64,000 nucleotides of DNA, from NCBI GenBank assembly GCA_022648545.1, contig JALCMP010000003.1:1-64000 (forward strand). Reading direction: 5' to 3'. Each line of letters opens with the position of its first letter. Within the stretch, counting starts at the first letter, position 1. This document shows, piece after piece, positions 40,620 through 49,279 of the stretch. This DNA is from Bacteroidales bacterium (GTDB taxonomy: Bacteria; Bacteroidota; Bacteroidia; Bacteroidales; UBA932). The notes below the pieces were generated by a model. That model saw nothing but the letters and a program-made list of their open reading frames with translations. It was not told the origin of the DNA and did not search any database. The translations under genes were made by a program, and so were the position numbers.

Positions 40620-42553
40620 AAAGGAAAATCCTATATCCAATTTTGTTTTTTTTAATTTCTGCGGGCAGTTTTTCCGCATTCGGAAGCACGCGTGACAGCA
40701 TTATGGCTGTAGTACGCTCGCTCCCGGATACCTCTGCACGTATAGATTCAATCAATAATATATTTCATAAATATATAGGATTCGACTGGTCCATGGAGAT
40801 ACTGAAATACGGATTGGACTCAAGGATCGTCGGCTCTGAAACATCCGCCGAAATCAAACTCAGATCATCCGCCTTTGACTTTGCACGCTATCGCGGAGAT
40901 ATGGATATGATGAAAAAAAAACTTGCCGAACTTAAATCGCCGTGCTACCGCATAAAAAAATATGAACCTTACTTCAGGGCCTACTCAAAATATCTCAGGG
41001 ACATAATGCAGGAAGGCGACATAGAACTCGCAAAGCAAAAAGCCGAATGGCTTAAGGAAGAAGCGGAAAGGGTAGACTTTCCCAGAGGATTCATATTCTA
41101 CAATAGAATACTTGCAGACATATATTCATCCTCAGAAAATTATGAAGGAGCGATAGAAGTATACAGAAACCTGCTGAAATCAAGCCATCTTGTAAAATCC
41201 GAGAGATATGAAATATTCTCTTCGCTTTTTGATAATTACTACAGTAAAAAAGACTACGGCAATGCCCTGAAGGCTCAGGATTCGGCTTTCGCGCTGCTAA
41301 ACAGCACCAGTTATGACATAACTGACAAGGACAAGAACCAATATATAAAAAACGAGCTGAATTACTGCAACATTTATTATGCGACCGGCGATATGAAATC
41401 CTTTACAAAACATCTCGACAAGGCGCGGAAAATATTTTCGGAAGATGTTTATTATCTTTATACCGTAGATTATTACAAGAACCTTTCACAATATTTCTCG
41501 TATCACAAGATAAAGGATTCCTCGCTTTACTACATAAACCGGGCTCTTGAAATATGCAATAAGGTCCCCAAAATAACAGACCTGCTTAAAACCAGAATAA
41601 ATCTTACAAAAGCAGGACTCCTTTCGGAATTAGGAGAAAAGGAAAAGGCAGCTTATTTGTATGAAAGCACCATATCTTCGGGAGATTCCGTAATAAATTC
41701 GATAAAGGTTAAACAAATCGAATATATAAGGAATAATTATACTTCCAACTATCAGTCTCTCAAAATGGAGAGACTGGCAAGAAATATAAGTATAATCATT
41801 ATTATAATAACAGTCATTCTTACCCTGCTGCTCGCTTTTCTTGCCGTACATGCGGCAAGATACAGGAGATCTTTAAAAAGAGATGAAAAATCTTCCCGTG
41901 AATCGGCCAATTTCGCAAGAAGGGCAGATAAGATGAAAGAGATATTCCTTAAAGGCATAATAAGCGAAATAAAGCCGCCGCTTGACGAAATATCGGCCCT
42001 TTCCGGAGTTCTTGCAGACAACACGGCCCTGCCGGCCGCTCAAAAGAACGAATACTCCGAAAAAATAACATCCAATACAAAGAAGCTTATGGATACCGTA
42101 AACGAAATATTGAATTTTTCAAGGCTGGAAGCGGGAATATCCAAATTCGATATAAGAGAATACAATGCCGTACAACTTTGCAGGTCAGCCGTCACACTTA
42201 TCCATTCCCGTGAGAACAACCACTCCATAATAACATTGACATCCGATTCATCTTCCGCAGGAGTGAAGGTAGATTATCAGTATTTCAGAAAAATGCTTTA
42301 CAATATCCTTTTATCTCCTGTAGGAAGCATGAAGGATTTCGATATAAAATTCGAAACTAAAACTTATATAAAGGCAGGTTATATACTATTCATAATAAAA
42401 GGAAGTCCACTTACCTCCCCGGAAGAACAGACGGAAAGCAATCACAATATAATACATAAAATAAACGAACTGATAGCCAAGAATTTCGGAGGAACTTACA
42501 CGATTGACCCAGATACGTCGGAAATAAGGATATCGTTCCCTATCGAGAACTGA
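40616..42553 (+). CDS. TPR sensor with degenerate histidine kinase core (pseudokinase)
   Basis: The 645-residue protein has a signal peptide, a TPR-rich periplasmic part (EGAIEVYRNLLKSSHL, NALKAQDSAFALLN, SLYYINRALEI), one transmembrane helix near residue 390-412, and a kinase-like tail. The H box that should read SHEIRTPL reads IISEIKPPL, so the histidine is replaced (about S450). The tail ENAEILNFSRLEAGI-type linker is kept, but the N box reads NILLSPVG and no G1 or G2 glycine motifs are visible. It is therefore unlikely to autophosphorylate. Its coupling to the active kinase upstream suggests a partner or signal-input subunit. Confidence 0.82.
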   Translation: MKRKILYPILFFLISAGSFSAFGSTRDSIMAVVRSLPDTSARIDSINNIFHKYIGFDWSMEILKYGLDSRIVGSETSAEIKLRSSAFDFARYRGDMDMMKKKLAELKSPCYRIKKYEPYFRAYSKYLRDIMQEGDIELAKQKAEWLKEEAERVDFPRGFIFYNRILADIYSSSENYEGAIEVYRNLLKSSHLVKSERYEIFSSLFDNYYSKKDYGNALKAQDSAFALLNSTSYDITDKDKNQYIKNELNYCNIYYATGDMKSFTKHLDKARKIFSEDVYYLYTVDYYKNLSQYFSYHKIKDSSLYYINRALEICNKVPKITDLLKTRINLTKAGLLSELGEKEKAAYLYESTISSGDSVINSIKVKQIEYIRNNYTSNYQSLKMERLARNISIIIIIITVILTLLLAFLAVHAARYRRSLKRDEKSSRESANFARRADKMKEIFLKGIISEIKPPLDEISALSGVLADNTALPAAQKNEYSEKITSNTKKLMDTVNEILNFSRLEAGISKFDIREYNAVQLCRSAVTLIHSRENNHSIITLTSDSSSAGVKVDYQYFRKMLYNILLSPVGSMKDFDIKFETKTYIKAGYILFIIKGSPLTSPEEQTESNHNIIHKINELIAKNFGGTYTIDPDTSEIRISFPIEN

Positions 42554-42563
42554 ACGCAGATCA

Positions 42564-43790
42564 TCAATTGCTTTCCAGGACCTTGCTTCTTGCAAGAAGA
42601 CATGCGCCTATGACACCTGCTTTTTCCTGAAGACGCGACATTCTTACAACCGTATCGTTACTTACGAGATTAAGGGAATATTTCCTTACGGCAGCCTTTA
42701 TCGGAAGAAGAAGATAATCTCCCGCGCGGCTGAGCGATCCTCCTATTATTATGGCTTCAGGATTAAAGATATTTATAAGGTTTGCAACCTGCTTGCCAAG
42801 TTTCTGGCCGATGTCTTCTATTATTTCTATGCAAAGAACATCTTCTTTATTTATTGCGGCATCTACTATATCCTCCAGTGTAAAATCCTTTTCTGAAGCG
42901 ACAGCCTGTGAAAACGCCGAGCGCGATCCGTTTTTTATATTTGCTATGAGTTCCCTTTTCAGCGCCTGTCCGGAAGCCTCGGTCTCCAGACAACCTTTCT
43001 TTCCGCAATGGCATATAAGTTCATTATCGAAGACACACGTATGTCCCAATTCTCCGGAAAATCCCGATTTTCCGCCGTACAGTTTTCCGTTTATAACTAT
43101 CCCCATGCCCAGACCCCAGCTTATGTTGATAAAGAGCATATCCGATACCTTGTCTGAATAATAGCTCAGGTACTCGCCATATGTCATCGCCCTGGAATCG
43201 TTATCTATAAAGACATTATAGCCAAGCTGGCCGGACAGTATATCGGTAAGCGGAGTTTCTCCGGAATTGAAGCAGGAATAACTGTATCCGGTAGTAGGAT
43301 TAACACGTCCGGTAATATTTACATTAATACTGAGGATTTTCGCAACGTCCACGTTAACACTTTTGTCTTCTTTAAGAGAATCTATAAAGCTTTTCGTTTC
43401 CTTGCATATGATATCCAGTGTTTCTCTGTCGTCGTTGAAAACGAATTTGGTATCCTCGTTCATTTTCAAAAGTTCGCCGGAGAAATTTATTATGCCCACG
43501 CACAAAGAAAACATTCTTATATCCACTCCTACGAAATAGCATGAGTCGGGATTGACTCCGTACATATTCGGATGCCTGCCCTCCTTCGTTTCGATTTTCC
43601 CATAATCAAGAAGAAAGCCGTAATCGGTAAGATCGGCAATATATTTGTTTATGGTGGGTATACTGTATGACAACCCCTTTGCTATATCCGGAATAGAAGA
43701 CTTTCCGTTTCCCTGGCAATAAGTTACTATCTGCCTTTTTATCTGACCGCTTTTAGTGGTCGGGCTTAAATATTCGAACAATTTTTCCAT
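42564..43790 (-). CDS. ROK family transcriptional repressor
   Basis: The 408-residue protein joins an N-terminal winged HTH (IPDIAKGLSYSIPTINKYIADL, about residues 33-54) to a ROK domain, the NagC/XylR-repressor architecture. The ROK zinc motif CHCGKKGCLE and the GELGHT, IDNDSRAMTYGE and ISWGLGMGIVINGKLYGG segments are present. It probably represses sugar-use genes and is released by a sugar or sugar phosphate. It converges with the sensor pair and is divergent from nothing but its own promoter, so its targets are not settled by position; the operon at 43907-55400 and the galactosidase are candidates. Confidence 0.9.
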   Translation of the reverse strand: MEKLFEYLSPTTKSGQIKRQIVTYCQGNGKSSIPDIAKGLSYSIPTINKYIADLTDYGFLLDYGKIETKEGRHPNMYGVNPDSCYFVGVDIRMFSLCVGIINFSGELLKMNEDTKFVFNDDRETLDIICKETKSFIDSLKEDKSVNVDVAKILSINVNITGRVNPTTGYSYSCFNSGETPLTDILSGQLGYNVFIDNDSRAMTYGEYLSYYSDKVSDMLFINISWGLGMGIVINGKLYGGKSGFSGELGHTCVFDNELICHCGKKGCLETEASGQALKRELIANIKNGSRSAFSQAVASEKDFTLEDIVDAAINKEDVLCIEIIEDIGQKLGKQVANLINIFNPEAIIIGGSLSRAGDYLLLPIKAAVRKYSLNLVSNDTVVRMSRLQEKAGVIGACLLARSKVLESN

Positions 43791-43814
43791 CGAACATTAA
43801 TAAATATTTATATT

Positions 43815-43846
43815 CAAAAATACTGATATTTTATTAATGTTACAAA
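43815..43846 (-). promoter_or_regulatory. Promoter of the ROK gene, with -33 and -7 boxes
   Basis: On the minus strand, TTTG at 43843-43846 (-33) and TATTTTTG at 43815-43822 (-7) are 20 bases apart, the best full match to the Bacteroidales promoter pattern in the window. The -7 box is 24 bases before the start codon of the ROK gene. Confidence 0.6.
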
Positions 43847-43906
43847 CTTTATATGGTTTAACAAATTACGGTTCCAAAAGCCATAGCCGGTTTTGAATTT
43901 TTTTTA

Positions 43907-44995
43907 TTATTTCTTAACGAAATCTTCGGGATACTTCCTGTCTTGTATAACCCTTCCGCCGTACAATCTTATCCATGAACGGAAGCCTCCCGTACCTTCC
44001 GTCAATTCTATAACGCGGGCTCCGTTAGGCTTAAGATCGTTGTAAACTGTATCACATCCGCTGAATCTTCCGTAAATGAAAAACATATTGTTCCAATAAA
44101 CTGAAAAATCATTATTGTGGTCATGTCCGGCGAACATGGCTTCAACATCCCCCATTTCCTTCATCGAAGCCCACAATCCGGAATTTACAGCTGGACAGGA
44201 AACAGCCTCCTCCCTCGTCCCCGTCATCTTACCTCCGGCATCATCGCGGGTCGCAAGTTCATATTCGGGCAGAGGAATATGAAAAAAGGCAAGCGAACGT
44301 ACCGGATTTCCGCCATTCCCATTTCTAAATGCCATGCTGTTTTTTCGATACCAGCCTATCTGGTCGAAACGTATGTGATCATATCCGCCGATACCCTTTA
44401 TCCGGGAATATGCATTAGAATCAAAAATGTATAAAACTCTTTCAGGACGATTGCTCTCCGACGGACAAAGAGCCAATATGTAATTGGTAACCCCGTATAT
44501 TCCTCTTACCGCAGAAGTAATATTATAAGGAATCGTTTTTATTATATCAAGCAATTCCGTACGATTTTTATCATATTCGGCATCATGATTCCCCAGTGTA
44601 ACGGCAAAGGGTATCTTATATTTGGAAATCTCGCCAAGGATCTCCCTCATGGATTTTTCCGCAGGACTGCCGAATATAACATCTCCCGTATGTATAATAA
44701 GATCAGGCTTTTCCAGCGATATCATTTCATTAACGTTTTTAACGGCCCTTACCGAACGCGGATCTCCAGATATATAATGTGTATCGGTAAGCTGAAGGAT
44801 CCTGAACTTTCCATCTGAATTATAATGGAACAACCCCGACGGTGCTATTCCCTCCGGTCCGTACCCGTTTTCCGCAATATCACCGATCTCCTTATTCTCT
44901 TTTATTAATCCGGCATAGGCATCAGTCCCGGCCATTCCCGCCGCACCGGCAACGACAACATCCTTAATAAAATTCCTTCTGTTTATATTTTTCAT
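43907..44995 (-). CDS. Exported calcineurin-like metallophosphoesterase (Tat-type signal)
   Basis: The 362-residue protein has a twin-arginine signal (NRRNFIKDVVVAGAAGMAG). The metal ligands are in LQLTDTHYI, HTGDVIFG, TLGNHDAEY and FAGHDHNND, so the phosphoesterase core is complete. It resembles periplasmic phosphodiesterase or purple-acid-phosphatase-like enzymes from polysaccharide loci. As the last gene of the long minus-strand operon, it may remove phosphate from imported or surface-bound substrates; the substrate is not known. Confidence 0.88.
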   Translation of the reverse strand: MKNINRRNFIKDVVVAGAAGMAGTDAYAGLIKENKEIGDIAENGYGPEGIAPSGLFHYNSDGKFRILQLTDTHYISGDPRSVRAVKNVNEMISLEKPDLIIHTGDVIFGSPAEKSMREILGEISKYKIPFAVTLGNHDAEYDKNRTELLDIIKTIPYNITSAVRGIYGVTNYILALCPSESNRPERVLYIFDSNAYSRIKGIGGYDHIRFDQIGWYRKNSMAFRNGNGGNPVRSLAFFHIPLPEYELATRDDAGGKMTGTREEAVSCPAVNSGLWASMKEMGDVEAMFAGHDHNNDFSVYWNNMFFIYGRFSGCDTVYNDLKPNGARVIELTEGTGGFRSWIRLYGGRVIQDRKYPEDFVKK

Positions 44996-45007
44996 CCATT
45001 ATATTTT

Positions 45008-47179
45008 TTACAAATCGGACACACAACGAAACCCGATTGTTGCCGAACGATCAAGGCTTGGCGACATCAAAAGATATTTACCATATTCATTAAGTTTCCT
45101 CACCTGGGGGAAATACCAGTCGGAAGTCTGCGTCTTATAATAACTGCCACCCTTGAGTACGGCAAAACGGGTATGTTCGTCATAATATTCATCCGTCCAT
45201 TGCCATACATTGCCTACAAGATCCATTACACCAAAAGGACTTGCTCCTGCAGGAAACATGGAGACATCCGTAGGCTTACGCATAATACGGCTGCTGTCTG
45301 CTTCGGGAATTTTATTTTTATCAAATTCTTTTCCCCAAGGATAGCTGCGCCCATCCGTACCTTGTGCGGCATACTGCCACTCCCATTCATGAGGCAGCCT
45401 TTTTCCGCACCATTTGCAATAGGCCCTTGTATCTTCAAGGGAAACCCATGTTACCGGTTCTTTTTCCGTGCCTTTGAGATATGTCCCATTTTCCCAATAT
45501 TTCAGGAAGTTATGCGGATCACGTGGCTTATATCCCGTTGCATCCATAAATTTTTTAAATTGTTCGTTAGTCACCGGATACCGGTCGATATAAAAGGAAT
45601 GTATATTCATAATATGCTTTTGCGCCCTGGCCGGATGTTTCTGCCACGGATACTGGATGCCTACGGCATCCGGCAAATCATTCCCTTCTATCATAACGCC
45701 GGAGGATTCGAACGAATATTTATCGGTTCCCCTTACCAGAATCATCCCTTCGGGATTCTCTTTTAGAGCAGCGGTTCCGGGAATATCAACAATATGCTGT
45801 ACAAGAGGTTCCCACTTTGTTGATAATGATCCCAGCGGCTTATATGTCCCTTTTATTTCCGCAAGGAAGTCACAGTCGGAATCTTTCCAGTCATAACGCT
45901 TTACAACAGCCAGTGCGCCAAATCCTTTCCCCTCAATATCAAAACTTAAACATACGGAATCATCTTCTCTAAACGGATTTAATTTATTTCCGTGCCATAA
46001 ATCAAAATATTCCATTTCCGCAGAATATGGCAATTTGATCTGCATCCCGCTTACGCCTGAACTGTCGCGGTTTATAAAAGTATATATTGTTTTATCCTTT
46101 CCAGGAAAGGCGGATGCAAATACTCCCTTTTGCATTACGGGAAAATAAGGCTGCCATCGCTCGCTGTTCCAGATGCCGCTAAAATGACGGTAAATTGCGG
46201 AAATCTTTTTTATTTCCTCTGCATAACGATCGGGAATTCCGTTCCATATACCCCATACATTTTCCCACGAATTATATCCTATGCCGTTGAAGAAGGCATA
46301 TTGTAAATCATCCGTTTTGTCTATGATCCACCGATTTGTCACATATACCTGATGCCGCGGTTCAAGCCATTTGTAAACACTCACACCTGGCCTGAAAGTA
46401 TATTTCCAAAAATATCCCCAACTCGACAGGTTCCACTCTATCCCCTTTAAATCGTTTATGGCAACTTCCGGCTGCAGCAACAAAGGATAATGCAAACCTT
46501 CATATGCCTTTTTAAAATCTTCGGTAACGCCGAACATGGTATCTCCGTTTAGTCCGTCGGCTCCTATTTCTTTCATTTCTTTGACAAGTTCTTCCGCCAT
46601 GGGGATTTCAGTGGGTTTTGTCCCTTTGTCCCATATCATGATAGGGAAAAACACCCTTACACCTCTTTTTTTCAATTGTGCCGTCATCTTCGCAACCCCT
46701 TCTATCCCTCCGGGCATATCTGCTACCAGATCATATTGATTTCTGTTATCTATTCCTATATTAGGATATGTAGGCCATATCAATAAAGCATCAACCCCTC
46801 CGTAACGTTCTTTTAAATCATTCAGGAATTTATCCACGGTATATTTTCCGGAAAGAACATCATAAAAATACCTGTCGTGAACCATCATCTGTGCATAAAC
46901 GAAAGTATGTTTAAGCCACGAGAATTCAGGCCTTTCGTATTCAGATCCGTCATAGTGCAGCAATTTCCTTTCCGCCGAACGCCATCTCTTTATTGTATCG
47001 AGCCACATCTTGGCAGGAACATCTTCAGCAGGTCCTGCAAATAATTCTTTGAGATCGCCCTGATAACTAACGGGAACGGGATTCCCGCCGGTTTCGGTTT
47101 TACATGAAAACAACATAGACAATCCAGTGAAAAAGAGAACTGCCGTTGTCGTTAATATTTTATTCTTTACTTCTAACAT
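45008..47179 (-). CDS. Lipoprotein with TIM-barrel-like N-terminus fused to formylglycine-generating-enzyme-like domain
   Basis: The 723-residue protein has a lipobox (LSMLFSCKT). Residues of roughly 50-400 look like a glycosidase-type barrel (VDALLIWPTYPNIGIDNRN, VRVFFPIMIWDKG, IGADGLNGDTMFG), followed by a beta-rich linker, and from about residue 475 an FGE-sulfatase/SUMF1 domain (HSFYIDRYPVTNEQFKKFM, RLPHEWEWQYAA, DLVGNVWQWTDEYYDE, LKGGSY, IGFRCV). True FGEs need a catalytic Cys pair, and this copy has single cysteines only (CKWCGKRLPHE, FRCV), so it may use the fold for binding instead. The fusion of barrel and FGE fold is unusual. The family of the barrel is not recognised with confidence. 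Confidence 0.75.
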   Translation of the reverse strand: MLEVKNKILTTTAVLFFTGLSMLFSCKTETGGNPVPVSYQGDLKELFAGPAEDVPAKMWLDTIKRWRSAERKLLHYDGSEYERPEFSWLKHTFVYAQMMVHDRYFYDVLSGKYTVDKFLNDLKERYGGVDALLIWPTYPNIGIDNRNQYDLVADMPGGIEGVAKMTAQLKKRGVRVFFPIMIWDKGTKPTEIPMAEELVKEMKEIGADGLNGDTMFGVTEDFKKAYEGLHYPLLLQPEVAINDLKGIEWNLSSWGYFWKYTFRPGVSVYKWLEPRHQVYVTNRWIIDKTDDLQYAFFNGIGYNSWENVWGIWNGIPDRYAEEIKKISAIYRHFSGIWNSERWQPYFPVMQKGVFASAFPGKDKTIYTFINRDSSGVSGMQIKLPYSAEMEYFDLWHGNKLNPFREDDSVCLSFDIEGKGFGALAVVKRYDWKDSDCDFLAEIKGTYKPLGSLSTKWEPLVQHIVDIPGTAALKENPEGMILVRGTDKYSFESSGVMIEGNDLPDAVGIQYPWQKHPARAQKHIMNIHSFYIDRYPVTNEQFKKFMDATGYKPRDPHNFLKYWENGTYLKGTEKEPVTWVSLEDTRAYCKWCGKRLPHEWEWQYAAQGTDGRSYPWGKEFDKNKIPEADSSRIMRKPTDVSMFPAGASPFGVMDLVGNVWQWTDEYYDEHTRFAVLKGGSYYKTQTSDWYFPQVRKLNEYGKYLLMSPSLDRSATIGFRCVSDL

Positions 47180-47200
47180 AAATTTCCCCTCTTAATTTAT

Positions 47201-48202
47201 TCAGGCTCCCGCATATATCAGCAGAACCAAACCAATAATAAACAATACGAACATACCGGCATTCAATCTTACGGAAATACGGGGCGCGCTTCTAAATTCT
47301 TTCCATACAAAAATACCCCATATCGCCGAAACAAGCGTCGCTCCCTGACCGAGGCCGTAAGAGATAGCAGGACCGGCCTTCTCTGAAGCTATCATACTAA
47401 AGGCCTCTCCTATACACCACACAGTTCCCCCAAGAATACCAACCATATGAGTTCTGCAGCTTCCTTTGAAATACCCTGAAAGCGGAGCAGGCTCCCCCTG
47501 AACAGGATGTTTCATTGCTATGCCGTTAAACAGGAAATTACTAATAAACACTCCTATAGAAAACACAAAGACAGCAGTATAGGGCGTCATTTTACCGGGA
47601 GCCGGATATGTAAAATCCGAAATATCCATGGAAGCCGCTACAAACCGATAAAAGAAAGCCATTATAACTCCGGCCATAACAGATATGATAAGACCTTTTG
47701 CCGAAAGATTACCGGCCCCGGACTGTTTCTTTTTATATGCAAGCCCGTTAAGTACTATAGCAATTGATATAAGCAAGACCCCGGCAAAAATATAAACGGG
47801 ATCTCCTTTTGCAGCTCCGAAATAATTAACTATCACACCCAGGATAAGTGCTATTCCAACGCCCACGGGGAAGGCTACGGACATTCCGCAAATTGCTATC
47901 GCCGTAGACAATAATATATTCGAAGCATTAAAAACAACTCCTCCAATAAAAGCATTTGATATACTACTCCTGCTTGCCTGCAACAAATCAGGGATGAAAC
48001 TCCGTCCTTCATGCCCGAAAGATCCCAATGTCAACGCAAAAATAAGGGACAGAAGAAGAACTCCTATTACGTAATCCCAATAAAAATATTCATAGCGCCA
48101 TCTCCCGGATACCAGTTTCTGACTATTTGCCCATGATCCCCAACAAAGCATAGTAATGAAACAAAAGACGACGGCCAGAGGATAACTGTGAATTATAAAC
48201 AT
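47201..48202 (-). CDS. DMT-superfamily sugar/ureide-type permease
   Basis: The 333-residue inner-membrane protein has about ten helices and starts with MFIIHSYPLAVVFCFITMLCWGSWANSQ, split by a motif (CWGSWANSQKL) found in ureide permease and glucose/ribose uptake (GRP) proteins. Next helices carry AFPVGVGIALILGVIVNYF and LGQGATLVSAIWGIFVWKEF. Its place in an operon with a ribokinase suggests import of ribose or a related sugar. The transported compound is inferred, not shown. The start overlaps the LamG lipoprotein stop by ten bases. Confidence 0.85.
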   Translation of the reverse strand: MFIIHSYPLAVVFCFITMLCWGSWANSQKLVSGRWRYEYFYWDYVIGVLLLSLIFALTLGSFGHEGRSFIPDLLQASRSSISNAFIGGVVFNASNILLSTAIAICGMSVAFPVGVGIALILGVIVNYFGAAKGDPVYIFAGVLLISIAIVLNGLAYKKKQSGAGNLSAKGLIISVMAGVIMAFFYRFVAASMDISDFTYPAPGKMTPYTAVFVFSIGVFISNFLFNGIAMKHPVQGEPAPLSGYFKGSCRTHMVGILGGTVWCIGEAFSMIASEKAGPAISYGLGQGATLVSAIWGIFVWKEFRSAPRISVRLNAGMFVLFIIGLVLLIYAGA

Positions 48203-49245
48203 AATTTTGAAACCTGTTTTTCATCAAGTGCTACATCCCATGCTGCAACTTCAGCAACATCCATATCTCCGTCATCACCGTCATTATCTCCAAAAAGAAC
48301 AACCTTTGAATCCAGTGAAAATCTGGCTGCATCTATCGGGAATTTGCTCATATCTTCGTCATCCAGAATATTTTCCCCGTCAAGATAATATTTCAGCCAG
48401 CCACCTTCGCCCAACTTGACGGATATAACAAGACGCTGCCACTTGCCGGCGGTTACCCCGCTTGATGAATATCCGGTGGTAGCGTTGCCTATCGCTCCGG
48501 AAGTATTTATGAATATTTCGCCGTCGCTGTTATTGGTAAGATCGCTCTGCATAAAAGTATACCATTTACCTAGACTTGAAACCCTAAAATCAATCATTAT
48601 GGTATAATCGTTAATTCTTTTTCCGCCTCCGTTTGGATTTATACCCAAATCCGCAACCAGAAAATACCATTTTCCTATCCTTAGCGCCTTATTCCCCGAC
48701 GGAGTTTCCGGACCATCTATAGAAGTAAATCCCGTCATTGCATTCGGACTTGGAATATGCGTTACCCGCGGAGAGACATTTTCTCTCCAGCCGGAGACAA
48801 GGCTACTGCCTGTTTCCGCTTTAAGCAAATCAGAAGGATCATCAAACAGCCAGGAGGCAGTCCTTTCCGGAATGATAACAGGAGGAGGAACATTCACCTT
48901 AAAAGATATCTGCGCAACTCCTTCATCCGTTTCTACCTTAATAAGATCGTTTATTACATTCGGAATACTGTCCGGAATCTGAAAGGTTATCTCTTTGGGT
49001 GTTATATAGGCCTCAGGAAGATTTACACTCAAATCATTTATATATAATGATTTAACATTAACAAAATTATCTCCCAGCAATGTTATCCAGTCCTCGAAGG
49101 ACCCCGAAGTTATAGTATCGCTCCAGTTAGAAGTTATAACATAATTTATTACCGGGGAACCGTAACTTTCCTTATTATCTTTTTTGCATGAACAGATGGA
49201 TATTGCAAAAACAATAACAGGTAAAAATATTTTTATCTTTTTCAT
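48193..49245 (-). CDS. Surface lipoprotein with IPT/TIG-like and LamG-like domains (SusE/SGBP-like)
   Basis: The 350-residue protein has a lipobox (ISICSCKKD). A short IPT/TIG-type domain follows (ITLLGDNFVNVKSLYINDL at about residues 55-73), then a concanavalin A-like/LamG domain (KALRIGKWYFLVADLG, YTIMIDFRVSSLGKWYTFM, KWQRLVISVKLGEGGWLKYYLDG, VAEVAAWDVALDEKQ). Such proteins follow SusCD pairs and bind the glycan at the cell surface. It is placed directly after susD in the operon. Confidence 0.88.
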   Translation of the reverse strand: MKKIKIFLPVIVFAISICSCKKDNKESYGSPVINYVITSNWSDTITSGSFEDWITLLGDNFVNVKSLYINDLSVNLPEAYITPKEITFQIPDSIPNVINDLIKVETDEGVAQISFKVNVPPPVIIPERTASWLFDDPSDLLKAETGSSLVSGWRENVSPRVTHIPSPNAMTGFTSIDGPETPSGNKALRIGKWYFLVADLGINPNGGGKRINDYTIMIDFRVSSLGKWYTFMQSDLTNNSDGEIFINTSGAIGNATTGYSSSGVTAGKWQRLVISVKLGEGGWLKYYLDGENILDDEDMSKFPIDAARFSLDSKVVLFGDNDGDDGDMDVAEVAAWDVALDEKQVSKLCL

Positions 49246-49279
49246 ATCGTTATAAGTTTACTAATGAAATACTTATTCA

